Part shown: piece after piece, positions 7,811-16,922 of the stretch
Layout: every line of letters starts with the position of its first letter
How positions within the stretch are numbered: position 1 is the first letter of the stretch
Notes under the pieces: model-generated
What the model was told of the DNA's origin: nothing
What the model saw: the letters and a program-made list of their open reading frames with translations, nothing else
Database searches by the model: none
Assembly (NCBI GenBank): GCA_028277485.1
Contig: JANQGE010000070.1
Span: forward strand, 1-64,000
From: Chlorobium sp.
Lineage (GTDB): Bacteria; Bacteroidota; Chlorobiia; Chlorobiales; Chlorobiaceae
Reading direction: 5' to 3'
DNA: 64,000 nt
Made by a program: the position numbers and the translations under genes

Positions 7811-8551
7811 TTAGGAACTGCTGAGTTCCCGCAGGGAAAACACACCTTTATCAAACACACCGTAAGGATAGGTACCGTTAATCCAGGTACCGAGATTGAT
7901 ATACTCGCTACGCAGATTAGACAAGGTTTTTCTGTCCTGTACATGGCTGTGGCCGCACACAAAATAATCAAAATCTTTTTCCCTGGACAAAGTTTCGGCG
8001 TATTGCAGCAAAAAATCGGACTCGCAGTGCATGCTCTGCTTCCCATGCTTTCGGCTCAGGCGCGAAAACCTGCGCATTATTGCAACAGCAAGGTCCGGCT
8101 GGAGGTTCGATAGCAGTGAAATGTTAAACCGGTTGCGGACCAGTTTTACAAAAAGACGGTACCCGATATCGTTTTTGTCAAGTCCGTCACCATGGGTTAT
8201 GAAAAATTTTTTGCCGCCGATGACAAATTCCTGCATGCCGTACCAGGTTTGCACGCCCAGTTCTTTCCTGAAAAAGTTTCCAAGATAAAAGTCGTGATTA
8301 CCTGCATAGTAGTGCACATGGATATCGTGCCGGACAAGATCCCTCAAGAGGCACAGAAAACCGTCGAAGTACTTTGGAATGACATGCCGAAACTCCATCC
8401 AGAAGTCGAGTATATCACCGACCATGTACAGTGAGTTCCCCTCTTTTCTCACCATGTCAGCAAGGTTCTCGAAATGCCTTATTTTGATGTCCTCTTCCTG
8501 TTTACTCTGTAACCCCAAGTGAACATCGCTGATAAAAAAGCTCTTCGGCAT
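7811..8551 (-). CDS. lpxH: UDP-2,3-diacylglucosamine diphosphatase family
   Basis: Calcineurin-like metallophosphoesterase of 246 residues. The full metal-site series is present: D9 and H11 in ISDVHLG, VGDILDFW, GNHD, THGD and GHSH. The spacing and the FW after GD match LpxH, which removes UMP from UDP-2,3-diacylglucosamine to give lipid X in lipid A synthesis at the inner membrane. lpxA is also in this window (31022-31819), so lipid A is made by the classical route. A paralogous phosphoesterase of the same subfamily cannot be excluded without alignment. Confidence 0.82.
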   Translation of the reverse strand: MPKSFFISDVHLGLQSKQEEDIKIRHFENLADMVRKEGNSLYMVGDILDFWMEFRHVIPKYFDGFLCLLRDLVRHDIHVHYYAGNHDFYLGNFFRKELGVQTWYGMQEFVIGGKKFFITHGDGLDKNDIGYRLFVKLVRNRFNISLLSNLQPDLAVAIMRRFSRLSRKHGKQSMHCESDFLLQYAETLSREKDFDYFVCGHSHVQDRKTLSNLRSEYINLGTWINGTYPYGVFDKGVFSLRELSSS

Positions 8552-8576
8552 GAACGCTTACTTTCAATGGGTCAGC

Positions 8577-9323
8577 CTATAAAAGGGCAGTCAACAGTAT
8601 TACCGCAGCGGGGATAATGATATTATCAACTTCTTTCGGGCTGATCCCTTCGAGAATTGTCGCGACAATCGCTATCATGAAGATGGTTGAAAGATCGAAT
8701 GCACTGGGAACAATCAGCCAGATAAAGAACATTCCGGCCAGAACGCTGGCTGCAAAAAAAGCAAGGCTGCCTTCTACTGTTTTCTCACAGAAAACCCTGT
8801 ATTTCATTTTCCCCAGCTTCATGCCGATAATCGGTGCAAGTCCGTCACCCCATCCAAGCACCGCCATGGCAAGCACACCGGGGAACTGTTTGTAGTAAAC
8901 CGTACCACAGATAATGCCTGCAATAACGAAGTAAAACGTGCCCCGTAAAAGTTCCCGCTTGTCCCCGGTACGGGTCATGGTTTTAACCGCCTGATCATCG
9001 TCAGAGGCAAACAGGCCTTTTTGAATAAACAGCAGTGCCCAGACCACGTACACAGACACATTCAGGTACTGACTCCAGTGCCCGTCCTGGAAAAGAGGCA
9101 GGAATATGATAACCGTCCCGGCGCAGATATGGGTAATTTTACGGCTGATATCCCTGGACAGGCCGTGGTTGGTTACCAGATAATCCATAAGGGGAGGCAC
9201 ACTGAACACATAAAGAAAGGTAAGAAATGTTATAAAAACATTGTGCCATACGACAGGCAATGAAAAGAAGGTTGTCTGCAGAGTGCCCATAGCAGGTAAA
9301 TTAATGACTGGCAAACTATCCAT
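8577..9323 (-). CDS. Phytol/farnesol kinase-like integral membrane protein
   Basis: Polytopic protein of 248 residues in the SEC59/VTE5 (dolichol and phytol kinase) superfamily. Family marks are SRKITHICAGTVI in the N-terminal third, GWGDGLAPIIGMKLGK in the middle and EKTVEGSLAFF after it. These kinases use CTP to phosphorylate an isoprenoid alcohol. Its end and the bchK start are joined: the genes overlap by eight bases, with bchK first. This suggests a job in supplying or recycling the isoprenoid (farnesyl or phytyl) diphosphate used for chlorophyll esterification. The pathway role is inferred from the overlap; the family call is firmer. A cytidylyltransferase function is less likely. Confidence 0.75.
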   Translation of the reverse strand: MDSLPVINLPAMGTLQTTFFSLPVVWHNVFITFLTFLYVFSVPPLMDYLVTNHGLSRDISRKITHICAGTVIIFLPLFQDGHWSQYLNVSVYVVWALLFIQKGLFASDDDQAVKTMTRTGDKRELLRGTFYFVIAGIICGTVYYKQFPGVLAMAVLGWGDGLAPIIGMKLGKMKYRVFCEKTVEGSLAFFAASVLAGMFFIWLIVPSAFDLSTIFMIAIVATILEGISPKEVDNIIIPAAVILLTALL

Positions 9324-10326
9324 GTATATACCTTACGCCAAGCGCACCGGCAACCATGAGGTTGTTGACCAGAAACAAAATATTGTTGGCAACTTGAAAT
9401 TGTAAAAAAGCACTATGCTCGGCAACATCACTTTTCCCGATCGCATTGCCGAAACCGTCATCGACCGCGAGTTTCATAAAGGAAACACCTCCTTTAGGAT
9501 CGCGGTACAGCCTCACCTGGAGAACAACATTGAGAAAAAGCCCGCCGAGCATCAGAAAAACAAGAGGATACAGCCCCCAGGTGTACACAAGCCATGCGAA
9601 AACAAGAAAAACCAGGTCGATAATGATAAAAGAAACCAGAAACGTGTTCTTGGCACCTATCATGACTGTCAGTGATTTCAGCCCACTCTCTTTGTCACCT
9701 TGAACGGACTTGAAATCATTGAGAATAATCAGCGCTACCGCCATAAAGAAATTCAGGGGGGCAAGCAAGAACACCTCCGGCCGGATTTCACTGAACAGCG
9801 CATTGGCTGCAAACCAGGGAGCAAAACCGTATGCAAAACCTACTGCCGGTGCTGAAGTCAGGATATTCTTTTTCAACTTCAGGGGCGGCGCAGAATAGAT
9901 ATAGGCGAGAATCAGGGACGCCGTTATGCACAAAGTGATAATCAGCCCCCTTGTCCCCCCTATATAGAGCCCGATCAAAAGCCCCATTCCGAAAGCAGTC
10001 AAACACACTGCAACACTGTTCCACAACGCCTCCCTCTCGGTAAGCCTCCCCGATGGAATAGGCCTTGTGGGCTCATTGACCCTGTCGAGCTCGAGATCAA
10101 AATAATCGTTGATGGACTGGCTGAACCCCGTTCCCAGCGGACCGAACATCAAAAAAATTGCCAGCAGAAGAAGATAGTCATGAAGCGTAGGCTGCATGGC
10201 ACCTGAAATCATTGCTCCACCTGCCAAGTGGGGAAAAACGCTGATCCAGGTCACCGGATCCAGAATTTCAAGATGTGCCCTGATCTTATCTGTAAAACTC
10301 ACACTGCGCCTGGCTGTAACCGACAT
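9316..10326 (-). CDS. bchK: UbiA-family chlorophyll synthase, probable bacteriochlorophyll c synthase
   Basis: Integral membrane prenyltransferase of 336 residues with the two Asp-rich motifs of the ChlG/BchG/BchK branch: NDYFDLELDRVNEPTRPIP (about 73-91) and NDFKSVQGDKESG (near 210). Such enzymes esterify a (bacterio)chlorophyllide with an isoprenoid diphosphate. Green sulfur bacteria carry three: BchG (BChl a), ChlG (Chl a) and BchK (BChl c/d/e of the chlorosome). Closeness to cruC, as recalled for C. tepidum, favours BchK. The overlap with a phytol-kinase-like gene fits substrate supply. Assignment between BchK and the paralogues is not settled by sequence alone. Confidence 0.75.
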   Translation of the reverse strand: MSVTARRSVSFTDKIRAHLEILDPVTWISVFPHLAGGAMISGAMQPTLHDYLLLLAIFLMFGPLGTGFSQSINDYFDLELDRVNEPTRPIPSGRLTEREALWNSVAVCLTAFGMGLLIGLYIGGTRGLIITLCITASLILAYIYSAPPLKLKKNILTSAPAVGFAYGFAPWFAANALFSEIRPEVFLLAPLNFFMAVALIILNDFKSVQGDKESGLKSLTVMIGAKNTFLVSFIIIDLVFLVFAWLVYTWGLYPLVFLMLGGLFLNVVLQVRLYRDPKGGVSFMKLAVDDGFGNAIGKSDVAEHSAFLQFQVANNILFLVNNLMVAGALGVRYIHG

Positions 10327-10432
10327 GGTAAAACTTGTGATACGTTCACCAAAAAAGCGTTATTATCAAGCAATAAACTGTTTTTGAAAGGGGTAATTTA
10401 CAAATACACCTTGACATAAAAAAGGTTACTCG

Positions 10433-11746
10433 CTAATAAACCGGGCTGCCGATCAGGGTCGCGGAAGTTGCCGCCCCGACGCAGACTTTTACCATATCAC
10501 CAGGTTTGCAGTCGTTACGGTCAAACACCACGACCCGGTTGGTGTCCGTTCTGCCCATGAGCATATCGTTTGAACGCTTGCTCTCCGATTCGGCAAGCAC
10601 TGCCACTACATTGCCGACCTCGGCGGCATGGAGTTCTCCTGAAATTCTGTTTTGCAGAGTGATTATCTCATCCAGCCGACGCTTCTTCACCTCTTCAGGC
10701 ACATCGTCAGGCAGATGCTGCGCTGCGTAGGTACCCGGACGTACCGAATAGCAAAACATGTAGGCGTAATCAAAACGAACCTCTTCCATCATGCTCAGCG
10801 TAGCCAGGTGGTCTTCTTCCGTTTCACCGCAGAAACCGGCAATCAGGTCCGTCGATACCGCAGCGCCCGGAATACAGCGGCGTATCATGGCAACCTTTTC
10901 GAGATACCCTTCCCTGCTGTGTCCCCGGTTCATCAGTTTCAGCATTTTTGTTGAGCCGGACTGCGCGGGAAGATGGATGGAGTTACAGATATTCTCATGT
11001 TCGGCGATAACATGCACGAGCGGTTCGGAAATATCCTTGGGATGGGAAGTGGTGAACCTGATGCGCATCCCCTCGGCAGCAAGCCCCACCCTGTCAAGCA
11101 GTTCGGGAAAACCGCACCCTGCTTCATCGTCAAAGTAGGAATTGACGTTCTGTCCGAGCAGTGTTATCTCCTTGTACCCTGATGCAGCAAGACGTCTAAC
11201 ATCGTCAAGCACGGATTTCATCGGCCTGCTTCGCTCCTTTCCCCTGGTAAACGGTACTACGCAGAATGCGCATCTGTTATTGCATCCCCGCATCACGGGA
11301 ACAAACGCGCCGATCGTCCCTGTACGTACCGGTTCAATCCCGTTATAGGTTTCCTCCGGCGTAAAAGCAAGATTGGCCCCGCGAATCCCCTGTTCTGCAT
11401 TTTCTATCAACACAGGAAGCTGCCTGTAAGTATCCGGCCCGGCGAGAAAATCGATACCGTCGGACATCCCGAACATTTTTTCCCGGTAATACTGGGGAAC
11501 GCAGCCGATAATCCCGACAAGCACATCCGGACGCACCCGCCGTCTGCCTTTCAGGTTATTGAGAATGTTCATGATCTTCTCAACCGCGTTTTCCCTTACG
11601 GCACAGGTATTGAGTATCACAAGATCGGCGCTGTCTTCCGAATCCGTCATGACATACCCTTCATCTTGCAGCACTGATGCGATAATTTCCGTATCAGCCT
11701 GATTCATCTGGCAGCCGAAGGTGCGTATGAAAACCTTTTTTGTCAT
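10433..11746 (-). CDS. miaB: tRNA-2-methylthio-N6-dimethylallyladenosine synthase
   Basis: Radical SAM methylthiotransferase of 437 residues that converts i6A37 to ms2i6A37 in tRNA. The N-terminal methylthiotransferase domain supplies C12, C48 and C82 for the auxiliary 4Fe-4S cluster. The radical SAM triad is C155, C159 and C162 (GCNNRCAFC), and the C-terminus is a TRAM domain. All six cysteines are present, and the length is standard. RimO is excluded by the MiaB-like FGCQMNQADTE start. It is transcribed alone, about 100 bases upstream of bchK. Confidence 0.95.
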   Translation of the reverse strand: MTKKVFIRTFGCQMNQADTEIIASVLQDEGYVMTDSEDSADLVILNTCAVRENAVEKIMNILNNLKGRRRVRPDVLVGIIGCVPQYYREKMFGMSDGIDFLAGPDTYRQLPVLIENAEQGIRGANLAFTPEETYNGIEPVRTGTIGAFVPVMRGCNNRCAFCVVPFTRGKERSRPMKSVLDDVRRLAASGYKEITLLGQNVNSYFDDEAGCGFPELLDRVGLAAEGMRIRFTTSHPKDISEPLVHVIAEHENICNSIHLPAQSGSTKMLKLMNRGHSREGYLEKVAMIRRCIPGAAVSTDLIAGFCGETEEDHLATLSMMEEVRFDYAYMFCYSVRPGTYAAQHLPDDVPEEVKKRRLDEIITLQNRISGELHAAEVGNVVAVLAESESKRSNDMLMGRTDTNRVVVFDRNDCKPGDMVKVCVGAATSATLIGSPVY

Positions 11747-11900
11747 TGATTACGCAACTCTCTGCTCAATTTAGTTTATAATATTATTCAGTGTATAGTA
11801 CGGGGTACTGTAAATTTTTCAAAGGATCAACACATGGACGCCTCTATACATTTCTCAGTAATATACCTGTCAATATCCCGGTAATCATTGCTTTATCGAA

Positions 11901-14900
11901 GTGCTTGACCGCATTATAAGTTTCTTCATACACCGGCACCTGCTGACTAATATGGTCTTCGCGGTAATTCTTGTTGCGGGGATTCTGTCATGGTCCGGCC
12001 TGAAAAAGGAGGAGCTGCCGGATATAACCTTCGATACTGTCCGGATTTCGGTGAACTATCCGGGAGCGTCCGCAGAGGAAGTCGAGTACCATGTGACCGA
12101 TCCTCTGGAGGAATCTCTCGGCTCAGTCGAAGGAATAACCCGGCTGACCAGCTCAACCGCGGCGGCAAGCAGCATCATTACAGCCGAGCTTGAACCGCAG
12201 GGTGAAAGCATCGATGCGATAGTCACCGAAATCCGGCAGGAGGTTCTTGCCGTCGATCTCCCGGAGGCGGTCAGGGATGATCCGCGCATCAAGGTCTTCA
12301 AAACATCCCGCAAAGCTATTATCGACATCGGACTGATCCTTGCCGGACATCACCTGCTCGACACGGAACAGCGCCGACAGCTTCAGACCCGGGCACTCGA
12401 CCTCGAAAAGAGGCTTCTTGTCCTTCCCGAGGTCAGCAGAGTCAGTCGTTCAGGATATCTTGACGATGAAATCCATGTCAGGATCGATCCGGCAAAACTC
12501 GAGGAGTACAACATCCCTTTCAACACGGTGATGAACGAGATACGCCGGAACAACGTTCGCCAGCCGGCTGGAAGTATTGAAACCGTACAGGAGCCGAAAG
12601 TAACGCTTTACGGTGAACTTCGCACTCCTGAGGAACTCCGCGACCTTGCTGTCCAGGGCGGGTTCGAGGGGCAGGTTCTTCGTCTTGGTGACGTAGCGGA
12701 GGTGACGTATGGACACGAAAAAAACCGGAGTGTTCTGAAAATCAACGGGCACGAAGGCATTTTTCTAAAAGTCACCAAAAGTTCCAGGGTCGGCATCCTT
12801 GACGCCCTGCATGCGGTCAACAAGACAGTCGATGACTTCCAGTCCCTGCAGCAGGATAATCCCGAACTTCAACTGGTTCTGCTCGATGACGAAGCGGTTG
12901 ACCTGCGAAACCGTCTTTCGATCATCGGTATTAACGGAACAATAGGCTTCGCGCTTATCCTTGTTATCCTTTTCGTTTTTTTGGATTTCAGGTCAGGCTT
13001 CTGGGTAGCCATCGGAATCCCGTTCAGCTTCTGCTTCGCCCTTGCAGGTGCTCTTTTGATCGGTTATTCCATCAACAACATTACGCTGGCTGCGGTTATC
13101 ATCGTGATGGGCATTGTCGTGGACGACGCACTGGTTGTTGCGGAAAACATCAAACGTACTGCATACTCCGGCGTTCCCCTCTATCAGGCTGCTGCCCAAG
13201 GCACATCGATGGTTTTTATGCCGGTCACGGCAAGCATTCTGACTACCTGCATCGCATTTGTCCCCCTGCTCTTTTTTGAAGGCCGTTTCGGAGCAATGGT
13301 GACATTTATCCCCCCTGTTATCACGCTCATGCTCGCCGGCAGCATGTTCGAAGCGCTTTTCATTCTTCCGGGCCATATGACCCTTTCTGCTCAAAGCAGG
13401 GGAAGTTTAAAACGCGAGCACTGGTTCGAGACCTGGGAAGCTTTCTATGCGCGGATACTCAGCCACCTGCTTCCTTTCAGGAGGGCAATTCTCATCATCT
13501 TTCTCTTGGGATTCGGAGCCTCGTTTCTGCTGGCAGGCTCTTCCATGACATTTGTCATGTTCCCCGATGAAGAAACCAGGGAGATCCGGCTTAGCGGGCA
13601 AACCCCTCCCGGAAGCACACAGTATGAAACCGCACATCTCACGCAGCCCCTTGAGAAACTCATCGGCAAATCCCTCGGCAAAGAAGTTGTCGGATTCAGA
13701 AATGAAATAGCAAAGTCCCGCCGCGGATCGGCTGTTCAGGACAATGTTTTCAGAATGAGAATTGAAATCGTGCCTAAGGAGTCCAGGGGAAAAACTGCCG
13801 ATCAGCTCATCAAAGAGTGGCAGCAGACAATGGAGTCTTCCGCAATGCTGTCAAAACTCAGATTCAGCAAAACCCGACATGGTCAGGATAGCGGCAGCCC
13901 GGTGGAAGTGGTAATAAAGGACAATAATGAATCCATCCGCAGAAAAGCTGCAGATGCGCTTGCAAACGCCTTGCAAGATGTTCCGGGATTGACCAACATC
14001 GAAAAGGATCAGCCGAAATCTTCCCCGGAATATCTTATCACCCTCAGGCGGGACAAGATCAAACGTCTTGACATCGATCCTTCGGCAGCCGCACAAACCC
14101 TTCGGGCCGCTCTTGAGGGCACCATACTCTACGAGTTCAGTTCCGACAATGAACCGGTCGGAGTACGTTTTTCACTTGCCCTGCCATCGAAACAGTCGAT
14201 TGAATCGCTCCTCCAGATACCCGTAGAAAACAAAAGCAAATATCTTGTTCCCCTCCGCGATATTATAAGGGTTGAAAAAGTCGAAAAGCCCAACTCGATC
14301 GTACGTCAGGACCGAGTACGGTATACCTCGGTCTATGCGGACCTCGACGGCAAGAGCGGCGAAAGTCCGCTTGGAATCGCCGAAACGCTTGAACGGGGAA
14401 TCTTCCCAACTATCACCTCCCGATACCCCTCAGCCACACTTGAATTCGACGGCGAGATCCGTGACAGCCGTGAATCAGGAAAAGATTTCATCATTTCTGT
14501 CTTCTCTGTTCTTGCTCTTATTTTCATCGTGCTGGTCCTGCTGTTCAATTCACTGCGAAAAGCCTTGCTGATCATGCTGGCTATCCCGTTCGGCCTGACC
14601 GGCATAATCGCGGCCTTTTTCCTTCATGGTATTGAGTTTTACGGATTCTTCGCCGTCATCGGGGCCTTGGGTCTGGCAGGAGTCATTGTCAACAACGCGA
14701 TCATCATGGTCACGAGACTCGACAGGGAAACCAGGGAGACAGGGAACATTAAAAACCCTGAAATCCTTATTTCAAAAGCTGCATCGACCCGTCTGCGGGC
14801 GGTGCTGCTGACAACCTTTACCACGGTTGCCGCCATGCTGCCGACAGCGTACGGATGGGCCGGGTATGATCCCATGCTTGCCCAGATGATGCTCGTGCTT

Positions 14901-14999
14901 ACCTGGGGGCTGATTGGAGGAACCTTTGTCACGTTGATCCTTGTTCCCTGTCTTTATCGGATCATGATCACCGGAAAGCAACGTCCGGAAACAACATAA
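11901..14999 (+). CDS. RND-family efflux permease
   Basis: Inner-membrane proton-driven pump of 1032 residues, standard length for an AcrB/HAE1-type transporter. It begins LDRIISFFIHRHLLTNMVF, the typical first helix, and has two large periplasmic loops and twelve expected membrane segments. The proton-relay Asp pair is D408-D409 (IVVDDALVVAENIKR). GTG 11901 is the start, with no strong ribosome site. A TolC-like channel gene follows at 15161 after a MITE insertion, but no membrane-fusion (adaptor) gene lies on either side, unlike normal tripartite operons. The adaptor may be elsewhere. The substrate is unknown. Confidence 0.9.
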   Translation: MLDRIISFFIHRHLLTNMVFAVILVAGILSWSGLKKEELPDITFDTVRISVNYPGASAEEVEYHVTDPLEESLGSVEGITRLTSSTAAASSIITAELEPQGESIDAIVTEIRQEVLAVDLPEAVRDDPRIKVFKTSRKAIIDIGLILAGHHLLDTEQRRQLQTRALDLEKRLLVLPEVSRVSRSGYLDDEIHVRIDPAKLEEYNIPFNTVMNEIRRNNVRQPAGSIETVQEPKVTLYGELRTPEELRDLAVQGGFEGQVLRLGDVAEVTYGHEKNRSVLKINGHEGIFLKVTKSSRVGILDALHAVNKTVDDFQSLQQDNPELQLVLLDDEAVDLRNRLSIIGINGTIGFALILVILFVFLDFRSGFWVAIGIPFSFCFALAGALLIGYSINNITLAAVIIVMGIVVDDALVVAENIKRTAYSGVPLYQAAAQGTSMVFMPVTASILTTCIAFVPLLFFEGRFGAMVTFIPPVITLMLAGSMFEALFILPGHMTLSAQSRGSLKREHWFETWEAFYARILSHLLPFRRAILIIFLLGFGASFLLAGSSMTFVMFPDEETREIRLSGQTPPGSTQYETAHLTQPLEKLIGKSLGKEVVGFRNEIAKSRRGSAVQDNVFRMRIEIVPKESRGKTADQLIKEWQQTMESSAMLSKLRFSKTRHGQDSGSPVEVVIKDNNESIRRKAADALANALQDVPGLTNIEKDQPKSSPEYLITLRRDKIKRLDIDPSAAAQTLRAALEGTILYEFSSDNEPVGVRFSLALPSKQSIESLLQIPVENKSKYLVPLRDIIRVEKVEKPNSIVRQDRVRYTSVYADLDGKSGESPLGIAETLERGIFPTITSRYPSATLEFDGEIRDSRESGKDFIISVFSVLALIFIVLVLLFNSLRKALLIMLAIPFGLTGIIAAFFLHGIEFYGFFAVIGALGLAGVIVNNAIIMVTRLDRETRETGNIKNPEILISKAASTRLRAVLLTTFTTVAAMLPTAYGWAGYDPMLAQMMLVLTWGLIGGTFVTLILVPCLYRIMITGKQRPETT

Positions 15000-15009
15000 C
15001 GATACTTAT

Positions 15010-15126
15010 GGGTACCTCTGAAAATCTATTACGCGAAGCGATTGCTTCGTTGGTCGGATAGGAGAGGGTTTCTGCGCTCCATCCGCCTTGTACTCAAGTC
15101 GCTCACGACAATTTATAGAGGTGCGT
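15010..15126. mobile_element. MITE copy, short subtype, with target duplication
   Basis: About 117 bp from GGGTACCTCT to AGAGGTGCGT, flanked by TTAT at 15006-15009 and 15127-15130. The terminal bases have drifted, but the duplication is perfect. The interior (GGAGAGGGTTTCTGCGCTCC) is the short-subtype form also seen at 58567. It separates the RND permease from its likely channel partner. Confidence 0.85.
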
Positions 15127-15160
15127 TTATGAAACCCTGTCAAACCGGAAAAAAACATCG

Positions 15161-16570
15161 ATGCAATCGACGATAGCCGCCATTCTCGTACTTCTATCCT
15201 GCTTCTGCGCCATGTCGACAGCGTTGGCCGGAGAAAAAAAGTTTACTCTCGAAACCTTTGTTCGCCTTGCAGCACAGCGCAACACGGTTTTTGAGGAAAT
15301 ACTCATCGACGAACTCCCCTTGCAATATACCAGAATTCTCAACCTGCCGGCTGACGACCTTGTACTGTCGGTTAAAGGCCGCTATGTTCTGATGCTCGAC
15401 GAGATGGACAATGCACCTGAATACACCCTTGCACTGGACAAACTTTTCCCGGCAACCGGCACACGCCTGTCAACCTCTTACACAACGGATTATGGTTCCG
15501 GCGCACGCCGGAACGAATCGGAATTCAGCATTGCGGTCGTTCAACCTGTTGCGGAAAATGCGTTTGGCAGAGCAAACCGCTTAGTGGAAAAACTTTCAGG
15601 AATTGAAAATGCCGTCGCACGCCACCAGATCGCCGAAGCATATGAAGATTATCTGGCAGGTCTGATCAGACTGTATTATGACTGGTACGCGGCATCCGAA
15701 CATCTTGCAACCGCTACAACAGCTTACGGGGATGCCAAAAAACAGCTTGAAAATATCCGTGAAAGAGCGCGAAACAATATCGCTCTGCCCATTGACGTGA
15801 ACAAGATCATGGTACAGACCGTATCGAGAAAAGAGCGGATGACCTCACTGAGAAATGATTACCATGCGCATACGAACCTTGTCATGGAGGCCACGAGAGC
15901 TGTTGAAACAGAAAGACCTGTTCCTGTCAAACCCGTCGAAGCAGAGCGTAACCGGATACTCGACCTCGACACCGAGCTCCGTAAATTCCGGGAATCGAGC
16001 CGGACCGTCACCATTCTGGGTCTGCTGGAAGAAAAAGCCGGTACAGAGGTTGCACAGGCCGCTGACAGGCTCTTGCCCTCGATCAATCTGACTGCAGGCT
16101 ACGACCTTACCGGAGCCAACAGGTTTTTCACGGATCCCGACCATGGACTGTTTGCCGGCATGAGCCTGGAGTGGCCCCTGCCTGACAGACAAGAAACTGC
16201 TCGCCATGAAATAAGCCGGATCAATAACAGGAGAGTGTCACTTTCCACCGGCAATGCGAAACTTTCGCTTGATACCGCCCTGAAAAACCTGTACCGGACA
16301 ATAGAGAACCAGCACCGCCTTATCGAGCTTGCAAAAGAAAAAATCGCGATATCGGAGGCGATTGTCAGGGATGAAAAAAGGAACTATTCATTGGGAAAAA
16401 CCAGCTTGAATGATCTTATCGATGAAGTCAACCGGCTCGAAGAGCATCGTTTCAACCTCATCAACCGGGAAATCGAATTGCAGCAACTCATTGTCGAGTG
16501 GAGACGCCTTACCGACACCCTTGTTCGGGAAAAGGATATCCTGAGACAACAACAGCGTCCCGCTCAATAA
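15161..16570 (+). CDS. TolC-family outer-membrane efflux protein
   Basis: Outer-membrane channel of 469 residues. It has a cleavable signal peptide (AAILVLLSCFCAMSTALA, cleavage near residue 23) and the long alpha-helical repeat structure of the family: heptad-rich stretches near 130-260 and 330-460, ending in a DEVNRLEEHRFNLINREIELQ-type helix. It would form the exit duct for the RND pump encoded just upstream. A MITE lies between the two genes, so co-transcription must read through it. The N-terminal beta segment (GRYVLMLDEMD) is weakly conserved. Confidence 0.82.
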   Translation: MQSTIAAILVLLSCFCAMSTALAGEKKFTLETFVRLAAQRNTVFEEILIDELPLQYTRILNLPADDLVLSVKGRYVLMLDEMDNAPEYTLALDKLFPATGTRLSTSYTTDYGSGARRNESEFSIAVVQPVAENAFGRANRLVEKLSGIENAVARHQIAEAYEDYLAGLIRLYYDWYAASEHLATATTAYGDAKKQLENIRERARNNIALPIDVNKIMVQTVSRKERMTSLRNDYHAHTNLVMEATRAVETERPVPVKPVEAERNRILDLDTELRKFRESSRTVTILGLLEEKAGTEVAQAADRLLPSINLTAGYDLTGANRFFTDPDHGLFAGMSLEWPLPDRQETARHEISRINNRRVSLSTGNAKLSLDTALKNLYRTIENQHRLIELAKEKIAISEAIVRDEKRNYSLGKTSLNDLIDEVNRLEEHRFNLINREIELQQLIVEWRRLTDTLVREKDILRQQQRPAQ

Positions 16571-16613
16571 CCTCCTGGCCTTCGAACGTTCCCATCATTC
16601 CCGCATCATCATG

Positions 16614-16796
16614 CTATTGTCCCCTTATGTCTTCCGGTTCAGACAGGCGAGACCGCTGCCGCAGCAGCTTTTCGATCTTTCCCAGCTTCACCGTCACGAT
16701 AACCGTAAAGGCAAGAAACCATACCATAACGGCAAACCAGAGCAGCGCCATGAAACCAAAGCCGAAACATGCTCCGCCTCCATCCCAGTGCATCAT
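16614..16796 (-). CDS. Small single-pass membrane protein
   Basis: A 60-residue protein starting MMHWDGGGACFGFGF, followed by one hydrophobic helix (about 15-38) and a basic, charged tail (KLGKIEKLLRQRSRLSEPED). A near-perfect ribosome site, AGGAGGTG, sits six bases before the first ATG (second ATG at 16793), which argues that this is a real gene. Glycine-rich start plus one helix plus coiled tail is common in short uncharacterised membrane proteins. Function unknown. Confidence 0.65.
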   Translation of the reverse strand: MMHWDGGGACFGFGFMALLWFAVMVWFLAFTVIVTVKLGKIEKLLRQRSRLSEPEDIRGQ

Positions 16797-16876
16797 CCCA
16801 CACCTCCTGTGTTTTTGTTCGATTTGTTCCGCATTTTTCCGGCTGGATTTAAAAAACCTTGTTCATGGATAGAAAA

Positions 16877-16921
16877 TTCGCCTCGCACTTGAACCGCTCA
16901 TGACAATTAATAGAGGTGCCC
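16877..16921. mobile_element. MITE right-end fragment
   Basis: CGCCTCGCACTTGAACCGCTCATGACAATTAATAGAGGTGCCC (in part) matches the right third of the full element at 53963-54101. The left part is missing. It ends directly at the nifU stop codon. Confidence 0.75.
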
Positions 16922-16922
16922 T

